36,841 nt of DNA, from positions 1 through 36,841 of IMG/VR virus record IMGVR_UViG_3300020159_002162; one strand, given 5' to 3'. The notes beneath the pieces were generated by a model. That model worked only from the letters and a program-made list of their open reading frames with translations. It was not told where the DNA came from and searched no databases. Made by a program: the position numbers and the translations under genes. Each line of letters starts with the position of its first letter. The stretch's first letter is position 1. Origin of the DNA: a virus. Shown piece by piece: positions 31,431-36,841 of the stretch.

Positions 31431-32798
31431 TTAGTCTATGGATATTTGCTTCATGTCCTTGTAGTTGTTTCCTACATATATTTTGACAGGAAACTTGCCT
31501 CTCTCCATTATGTTTTTTAGCTTTTTGATTGTGTCCATCTTGTCTGCTTTATGGGCATCAAAAAGAATGCTGTCATATGTGTACAATATTGGTTGTGTTT
31601 TCCTGTCATCTAGTTCAGATAGAATATCTCCAAGTACTTCAACGGCTGTTTCTGTTTCAAATGCCTGTAGAATATAGTTGAATAGCTTGCTTGGATTGGC
31701 GTCTGGAATATGGCACTCTTTGATTTTTCTCTTGTATTTTGGCGTTTCAATATACCCGTTCTGCTCAAAGAATTTCCAACGATGGTCAATATATTCTTGG
31801 ATTTTATAGAAATATGGAATATGTAGCCATTTCTTGTCTATACCGCCATATAGTTGTGTGAATGTAAATCCCTTAGCAACAGCAATATCTTCATCATTTG
31901 CTTCCTTCTTATTGAAGAAATATTTGGCAAGATATGCATATGGATTTTCTTCGGCGCTCATGTTGAAGTTCACAAGATGCGCAATCAGTCTGGGATGAAA
32001 TGCATTATAATCCATCATGACTAGCATACCATTGTTTTTGTGTCTGCTGATAAAACATTCTCTACTACCATCATTCTTGTTAAGCGCAGCATAATTTACT
32101 CCACCAAATCTGTTACTTGGTCTACCTGTGCTGGTAAGAAGATTGTATTGTGAGAATACCAAATTATTTTTGATGTGTTTGGTTTGGTCGTTTCCAAATT
32201 CATCTGTGAAATTTTCATTTATACACAATCCAATATTTTCCAATTTGGCAAAACACTTTGTCATGGTGTTGTTGACAAACTTGAAACCATCGTCACGAAT
32301 CATGTCGTTGTTAATCTTACCAAGATTGTTTACTTTTTCACTGAACGATCTGATGTGCTTATAGATTGGCGTGCATGCATTTATGTTTGATACATCTCTA
32401 AAGTTTGATCGTATAAAAGTATGCGCGTTTGTTTCATGTTGCTTTTGATCATGCATTCCCTCGTCGAGATACTTAAGTATGCTTATATCAATGAAATCAT
32501 AGTCTTCATCAAAAAGTTGTATGATCGATTTCTTGTCAAAAACAAACTTGTTATGAATTGAGAACTTGAGATGTTCCTTGACCTTGTTCAGTGAATTGGC
32601 AATGGGAAGTGCCTCATTATGATGCAAAGGTAAACACCATAAACTCTTGGACGACATAAAGTAAAACATCAATAGACTTACAGTATTATTTTTTGCATGT
32701 TTTTCATGATCAACACATACAGCGTCCATCACAAAAGCATCGCTGCCAATGTGACTACACATCAAAATAAGCTCGTCTTGTGTTTCTACAATATGCAC
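31431..32798 (-). CDS. Compact family A (Pol I-like) DNA polymerase with decayed exonuclease domain
   Basis: All family A palm/finger motifs are present in 455 aa. LLTSTGRPSNR (220-230) matches TATGRLSS of E. coli Pol I. Motif A is MMDYNAFHPRLIAH (D263, R270, H274) for DYSQIELRILAH. Motif B is AKGFTFTQLYGG (K309, F313, Y317). NYILQ (374-378) matches the NxxxQ motif. Motif C is YTYDSILFDAHK (D409). The two catalytic Asp are kept. The steric-gate Glu (Pol I E710) is His268, R754 is Ile305, and HDE of motif C is YDS. The N-terminal 120 residues look like a decayed 3'-5' exonuclease: DAVC for DTET and no clear Exo III. The start is GTG at 32798. The gene has an early-type promoter although its neighbours are structural genes. 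Confidence 0.85.
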   Translation of the reverse strand: MHIVETQDELILMCSHIGSDAFVMDAVCVDHEKHAKNNTVSLLMFYFMSSKSLWCLPLHHNEALPIANSLNKVKEHLKFSIHNKFVFDKKSIIQLFDEDYDFIDISILKYLDEGMHDQKQHETNAHTFIRSNFRDVSNINACTPIYKHIRSFSEKVNNLGKINNDMIRDDGFKFVNNTMTKCFAKLENIGLCINENFTDEFGNDQTKHIKNNLVFSQYNLLTSTGRPSNRFGGVNYAALNKNDGSRECFISRHKNNGMLVMMDYNAFHPRLIAHLVNFNMSAEENPYAYLAKYFFNKKEANDEDIAVAKGFTFTQLYGGIDKKWLHIPYFYKIQEYIDHRWKFFEQNGYIETPKYKRKIKECHIPDANPSKLFNYILQAFETETAVEVLGDILSELDDRKTQPILYTYDSILFDAHKADKMDTIKKLKNIMERGKFPVKIYVGNNYKDMKQISID

Positions 32799-32806
32799 AT
32801 TTACAT

Positions 32807-32833
32807 ATTGTACGACTGTTCTTAAAAAGTCAA
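32807..32833 (-). promoter_or_regulatory. Promoter of the family A polymerase gene
   Basis: TTGACT (32833-32828), 15 bp and TACAAT (32812-32807), then 8 nt to the GTG at 32798. Both boxes match five of six consensus bases. It predicts a nearly leaderless mRNA, as for polymerase B, and separates this gene from the surrounding late genes. Confidence 0.65.
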
Positions 32834-32837
32834 GAAC

Positions 32838-33221
32838 TCAATGTCCGCGCCAATATTCAAGAGGATTGTTCAACGCTTTTGAAAGATCAATGTCCTCTTC
32901 TTTTCTTATGCGCTCAATCTCATATTTGTTTGACTGTATGACTCCATACTCAAGTATACCGTTGAGCATTCTGTTTTCTCTTGGCCCTGATATTGTCCAT
33001 TTTGCCACTACCACCTTGTATAGTTCAGAATTTAAACGATTTGCCTGTTCCATGCTGACTTCAGTTATGATGTTTCCATTTATTCTTTTTGAAAAAGCAC
33101 GATTAAATACTCCATTGTCATAATCTTTTTTATTTGGTGATGGCTTTGATGGAAGTGGATACTCGCCATTCAATTCAGTGAATGAACCATATTCAGATGG
33201 TATGTTGTCGTTGTACTTCAT
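32838..33221 (-). CDS. Hypothetical protein in the tail gene cluster (127 aa)
   Basis: I do not recognise a family name. The N-terminus is Pro/Asn/Ser-rich (PSEYGSFTELNGEYPLPSKPSP). The middle has EVSMEQANRLNSELYKVVVAKWTISG, and a charged end YEIERIRKEEDIDLSKAL finishes in LEYWRGH. The start overlaps the stop of the large baseplate-like gene in an ATGA junction (33221), which ties it to the tail transcript. A small structural or assembly protein is likely. Confidence 0.72.
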   Translation of the reverse strand: MKYNDNIPSEYGSFTELNGEYPLPSKPSPNKKDYDNGVFNRAFSKRINGNIITEVSMEQANRLNSELYKVVVAKWTISGPRENRMLNGILEYGVIQSNKYEIERIRKEEDIDLSKALNNPLEYWRGH

Positions 33222-35701
33222 GGTTTTTCACTTACTGTTATGAAAGGTCTAGCTTGAGCAGTTATACTGGTGCTCCATACTTTGTTTTCCACCTTGTGTC
33301 TGACATCTGATATTTGCCACACGGCATTTTTGTAGCTATATGCTCTTGGTACATGATCCAATGTGAATTGTGAAAGGAATGTTATTCCAGATAGTCCCAA
33401 AAAGTCCATCTTGAAATCTGTGCCGGGCATTATTCCATTATTGGTATACACAGCCTTGCTTGCGCTCTTCATATCAAGAAGTATTGTTTTTAGGAAATTA
33501 GAATTTGTTTCTGTGAGTATGAATACTTGATTTGGTACGTCTGTTCCAGTACCGACCAGTCTTTCCAAAAAACTCTGCCCTTTCTTGGTTGGATTGTATG
33601 TGTAAACATAAAAATCTGGATTTTGCTCTGTGAACATTCTGGTGAATTTCTGTTTTTCACTTTCAGTTGATCCATTTGATTTTTCACTCTGATCTGGTGT
33701 GAATACTCCACAGTTAAACAACCTATCTCCGCGTTGGAAAGTGCTATATTTCATACTCTTTGGATCGTATGTGGCAGTTCCATATTCAGAAGGTATTGGT
33801 TTTTTGTTTGCACTCTGCATCACCATCTGATTCATCATGTCTGTGCTGATCTTTATGGTGATGGAATTACTTTTCATGAATGCACTGTTTGTTGCATTCA
33901 ATACAAATCTTGGAAGCTTTTCTGCACTTCTATCGTCACCGATTGGAGTGAAATTGTTATCAATGACAAACTTTGTGGTATTTCCTTTTGTGTCTGGCTT
34001 CAATTGAAGCTGCGCGATGTTGCACATGCATTCTGATATTCCTTGTAGAAGCTCTTCAATAAGACGAAGCACGGTTTCGTTCTTCTCCACTAATCCTTTT
34101 AAGTATTTCACCGATACAAATATATCCTCAAGATATCCCCAGTATCCTGCTTGTGGATATCCCTTGTTTCCATTGTTATCGTTATAATCAATATATTGAG
34201 GAAATGAACCATATTTTGCTCTAGCGCCACCACTGGTCAGTGCTTCAAGAAGATTGTCATACGAATCATCCAATTTATTATCCACCAAAACTTTTAAGAT
34301 GTTTGGAAATAGTTTGAAGTATTCTCCATTAGGTGAAGGATTTTGGCTCGGAGGCATACTTCCTACTTTTTGCATAGTGCTTAATTTTCTTCTTCCTCGC
34401 GGCTCTAGTCCATCATCCGTTGTGTCCCGTGATATGAATCTTGGAGCGTATTGATTTGGTATGATGAAATTCTTGTTTGTTGATTTTATTGCAGGGTGCG
34501 CACAAATAGGAACTTCTCTGATATCAAGTTCACCTGCTCTTACATCAACCTCTTTGTTGTTTGCATCTAAAAACTTGATCGAAAAGAACTTGTTTATTAT
34601 TTCAGCAACAAGATCCATTCTCATCCATTGGTCGTCTTCATTCTTGAAAACTCTGTTTTTCACATTGAGTTTTATGTCGGTTGAAGTGTCTCTTACATCT
34701 GTGTATGACGGATTGTAATTTCCAGCATATACGCCCGCTCCATATGGACCAGAATATGTTGGGGTTGGAGTTTTTATTGTTTTTGCGTTTGTATTCTTGA
34801 TGGTCAAGTTTTCCATATCATCAAATACAAATTCCTTAAAATCTTTCAGCTTCAATGAACCAGATGGATCTGAACTGTCTGTTTTTGAATCTTGTCTATT
34901 TTGATACGACTTTCCTTCCGTCAAATAATTAGCATTGGTTATGGTAGTGTATCCATCAAACCCACCAAAGTCATTCATAGTATATCCATAATCGGTTATA
35001 AATCCAAGCGCCAAGTCATAATTGCCATGCGATCTTCTTATTCTGTCATCTATCTCCTCTTTATCTCCTTTGAATATCTTGTATAATGTCTCTTTGGATG
35101 TAAGATCAACCAACGATGATGCATCATAATTGTTCCATCCCCATTCTGCCAATACAGTTATTCTTGGTGAGAGAAAATATGGAGCAAGATATTCAAGTTG
35201 AGAAAGTGAATAACATTTCCATGAAATCTTTGTTTTTCTGCACGTGGCATTGAATCCAGAATTATTACCGCCCGAAAATTCTGTTTCTAATGATACTATG
35301 GATGGTGGTGGGCGATGTGGAGTATCAGAACCAATTCCCAATTCTGGATCTGTTGGTGTGGCTGATATTTCGTGTTTATCTCCCCAACAATCAACTCCGA
35401 TTGTTACTTTTCCATCCGTTGATTCCATATCATATGCAGATGGTGCAAATCCATAACTCTCGTCAAATCCTTCTGTTCCTCCAAGAACAAATCCATTTGG
35501 AGTACTATTTTCTTCGTCGTCCTTTGATATACCATTTGAAAATACACGTACCCACGCAGTTCTTGGTCCTGAGTATGGTTTATCGTCGGTTGGAGAAGAT
35601 GTTGGATTTAAATTGTAATCCTTGATTCTTCTTTGAAATTCTTTTTCCACCATTGGATCCAATGGTTTTAGACCCCAAGGAAATTTATATGGTTCTGGCA
35701 T
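33218..35701 (-). CDS. Large tail or baseplate structural protein (827 aa)
   Basis: The protein begins MPEPYKFPWGLKPLDP and contains ISWKCYSLSQLEYLAPYFL followed by SPRITVLAEWGWNNYD, a pattern I associate with large tail/baseplate proteins of marine T4-like phages. The body is beta-rich, Gly/Asn/Tyr/Ser-rich, without signal peptide or membrane segments, as expected for virion proteins. Near the C-terminus, SGITFLSQFTLDHVPRAYSYKNAVWQI and NKVWSTSITAQARP suggest a gp27/P2 gpD-like tail-hub module, which is only an impression. It sits between the LysM wedge protein and a small protein with an ATGA overlap, in a tail operon. The exact baseplate role is unknown. Confidence 0.72.
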   Translation of the reverse strand: MPEPYKFPWGLKPLDPMVEKEFQRRIKDYNLNPTSSPTDDKPYSGPRTAWVRVFSNGISKDDEENSTPNGFVLGGTEGFDESYGFAPSAYDMESTDGKVTIGVDCWGDKHEISATPTDPELGIGSDTPHRPPPSIVSLETEFSGGNNSGFNATCRKTKISWKCYSLSQLEYLAPYFLSPRITVLAEWGWNNYDASSLVDLTSKETLYKIFKGDKEEIDDRIRRSHGNYDLALGFITDYGYTMNDFGGFDGYTTITNANYLTEGKSYQNRQDSKTDSSDPSGSLKLKDFKEFVFDDMENLTIKNTNAKTIKTPTPTYSGPYGAGVYAGNYNPSYTDVRDTSTDIKLNVKNRVFKNEDDQWMRMDLVAEIINKFFSIKFLDANNKEVDVRAGELDIREVPICAHPAIKSTNKNFIIPNQYAPRFISRDTTDDGLEPRGRRKLSTMQKVGSMPPSQNPSPNGEYFKLFPNILKVLVDNKLDDSYDNLLEALTSGGARAKYGSFPQYIDYNDNNGNKGYPQAGYWGYLEDIFVSVKYLKGLVEKNETVLRLIEELLQGISECMCNIAQLQLKPDTKGNTTKFVIDNNFTPIGDDRSAEKLPRFVLNATNSAFMKSNSITIKISTDMMNQMVMQSANKKPIPSEYGTATYDPKSMKYSTFQRGDRLFNCGVFTPDQSEKSNGSTESEKQKFTRMFTEQNPDFYVYTYNPTKKGQSFLERLVGTGTDVPNQVFILTETNSNFLKTILLDMKSASKAVYTNNGIMPGTDFKMDFLGLSGITFLSQFTLDHVPRAYSYKNAVWQISDVRHKVENKVWSTSITAQARPFITVSEKP

Positions 35702-35717
35702 AAATTATGTAACGATT

Positions 35718-36029
35718 TTAAACTGCGTTTGCTTTATTGAAATTTGTAACTATTAAATCCACTCGTTGTGGAATTCTCATTTGTTTTCCTGTTGGTGCTT
35801 TTAGTGTTCCTTTTACTCCGTTAGCTTGGGCAAGTATCCACCAAAGTGATGGATCTTTGTAATACTTCTGTGCCATACTATCCAAATAATCAGTTTCTGT
35901 TGCTATTATGTATATGTCATCATAATAGTATGGTATTTTTGGATATCTCGTAGTTCTAAATACCCTTTTACCATCATACCTGTTAAATACATTATTACTG
36001 GTTGGAGTATATCTGTTCATAGTACCCAC
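35718..36029 (-). CDS. 53: LysM-domain baseplate wedge protein, gp53-like
   Basis: The C-terminal half has the phage baseplate LysM pattern: TDYLDSMAQKYYKDPSLWWI (46-65), LAQANG, then TGKQMRIPQ (80-88). T4 gp53 and P2 gpX use such domains to hold baseplate subunits together. The protein is 103 aa, shorter than T4 gp53 (196), so only the LysM part is certain. Its N-terminus (NRYDGKRVFRTTRYPKIPYYYDDIYI) is basic and aromatic. The start at 36029 overlaps the previous gene by 13 nt, and the stop is 16 nt before the large tail gene. The gp53 equivalence is by domain and context. Confidence 0.7.
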   Translation of the reverse strand: MGTMNRYTPTSNNVFNRYDGKRVFRTTRYPKIPYYYDDIYIIATETDYLDSMAQKYYKDPSLWWILAQANGVKGTLKAPTGKQMRIPQRVDLIVTNFNKANAV

Positions 36030-36841
36030 CTCTTGGTTTCATTACCCGATAGATCATATTCAGTCTTTCCAAAATGTGCATTCTTTCCTAGTGAAAGTGC
36101 CTTTTCAAGAATCTTCAGTGTGACAGAAACATCAACTTGTAATGGCAGTTGACGAGACTTTGTTCCTTCCAAATTGATTGTGTTTGATGGACTTGATGTA
36201 TAATAGTAGTCATCTGATCTTAATGATTCCCAATTTGCATCATCAGAAACATTCACGCCAACACTGCTGATGATACAAGGTTGATCAACATACATGTCAC
36301 CAAGTCTAAATGTTGTCATCGGAGGATATATGAATTTTCCTTCTCTTCCCGTTGTTTCGTTTGTGTTTATTTTGTTTAATTCTTCTATTCTGGTGTTTGC
36401 TGCTTCTTGCCCACCAACATCACCAACTTCATCTGCCAAGTTTAGTGCTTCGGTTGCATTCCCCAAAAGCTCTTTCTTTTGTTTTGCAGATATTGGTTTA
36501 TCTGGTAGCGCGGTATACTTGCTTGGTCTGGTCAATCCAACCAAATAATTTATTCTTTCCCACATTGGCAGCATCTCAATCGCGCTGTTTGCGTATACAG
36601 TAAATGAGAAATTAACATCTCTTGAAAATCCTTTGTACATGAAAAGCTTGTCTGCTCTGCCAATATATGAAACTTCTTCCCACTCGGCACTATGTTGATC
36701 ACTCAACCCTTTGATTGTCGCTCTGAAAGGTATATATACTTCATTGATGAGATCATAGAAGTAGAAAAAGATAACATCCTTGGATTGGTTTGGATCTTCA
36801 TCAAGTAGGTCGCTTGGAATCTCGTCTCTTTTGCCACTCAA
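36017..36841 (-). CDS. Virion structural protein, tail or baseplate (partial, 5' end outside the window)
   Basis: The frame is open to the right edge, so the true start lies beyond 36841; the first visible codon is TTG. The visible 274 residues include FYFYDLINEVYIPFRATIKG, AEWEEVSYIGRADKLFMYKG and RDVNFSFTVYANSAIEMLPM, then WERINYLVGLTRPS. This is typical of tail/baseplate proteins of T4-like marine phages, where a beta-rich gp54- or hub-like domain meets a repeated structural scaffold. A helical region (KQKKELLGNATEALNLADEV) interrupts it, and a C-terminal region FIYPPMTTFRLGDMYVDQP follows. I cannot assign an exact subunit. Confidence 0.72.
   Translation of the reverse strand: MSGKRDEIPSDLLDEDPNQSKDVIFFYFYDLINEVYIPFRATIKGLSDQHSAEWEEVSYIGRADKLFMYKGFSRDVNFSFTVYANSAIEMLPMWERINYLVGLTRPSKYTALPDKPISAKQKKELLGNATEALNLADEVGDVGGQEAANTRIEELNKINTNETTGREGKFIYPPMTTFRLGDMYVDQPCIISSVGVNVSDDANWESLRSDDYYYTSSPSNTINLEGTKSRQLPLQVDVSVTLKILEKALSLGKNAHFGKTEYDLSGNETKRWVL

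Noticed and set aside
1-36841. tRNA genes, CRISPR arrays, insertion sequences, attachment sites
   Set aside because: No cloverleaf-like segment, regular spaced repeats, transposase or integrase was seen by eye; a tRNAscan/Infernal run would be needed to exclude tRNAs fully.

Overview
The window looks like part of a T4-like tailed phage (Caudoviricetes, contractile-tailed myovirus type). Every gene I accept reads on the minus strand. The core is a T4 replication and recombination set: family B DNA polymerase (gp43), sliding clamp (gp45), clamp loader ATPase (gp44), DnaB-type helicase (gp41), 5'-3' nuclease (RNase H/FEN type), UvsX, gp32-like SSB, class I ribonucleotide reductase (NrdA/NrdB), rIIA and rIIB. 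The host cannot be named. Sigma70-like promoters are clear, but many starts lack a Shine-Dalgarno sequence, and several promoters sit so close to the start codon that the mRNA would be leaderless.

Layout from left to right, with transcription running right to left. 1-1834: a partial RNA ligase, a conserved phage protein of unknown role, a 72-aa protein and a probable 2H phosphoesterase. 1838-6077: clamp loader, clamp and polymerase B. 6113-6562: a polynucleotide-kinase-like P-loop kinase. 6603-7445: a Pro/Thr-repeat protein interrupted by an in-frame TAA. 7505-12474: a translationally coupled glycosylation operon with a three-domain glycosyltransferase, a small GT-A enzyme, a GT-D/methyltransferase fusion and a compact nucleotide-sugar dehydrogenase-like protein. 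12507-13618: a tandem-duplicated protein and a small putative winged-helix protein. 13667-20023: MoxR-type AAA+ ATPase, metallopeptidase/VWA protein, rIIA and rIIB. 20154-20867: an acidic protein of unknown role. 20960-28388: NrdA, NrdB, gp41, FEN nuclease, UvsX and SSB. 28588-36841: mainly virion or late genes, namely two proteins sharing an N-terminal module (one with a PD-(D/E)XK-like pattern) and tail/baseplate proteins including a LysM (gp53-like) subunit. A compact family A DNA polymerase sits inside this last block under its own early-type promoter.

The main points of interest are: a second, family A DNA polymerase with a substituted steric-gate position and a decayed exonuclease domain; three RNA end-repair activities (kinase, 2H phosphodiesterase, ligase) that together resemble a split tRNA-ligase pathway; a MoxR plus metallopeptidase-VWA pair directly upstream of rIIA-rIIB; a family of about a dozen TTGAC-type promoters with mostly 16-bp spacers and a TATAGT-like -10, several ending 5-9 nt before the start codon; a shared 11-mer before three other genes that may be a late promoter; and an SSB mRNA leader that could be an autoregulatory site. 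Four hairpins, three of them convincing terminators, separate the transcription units. I saw no tRNA, CRISPR array, insertion sequence or plus-strand gene, and no gene-free stretch longer than about 200 bases.
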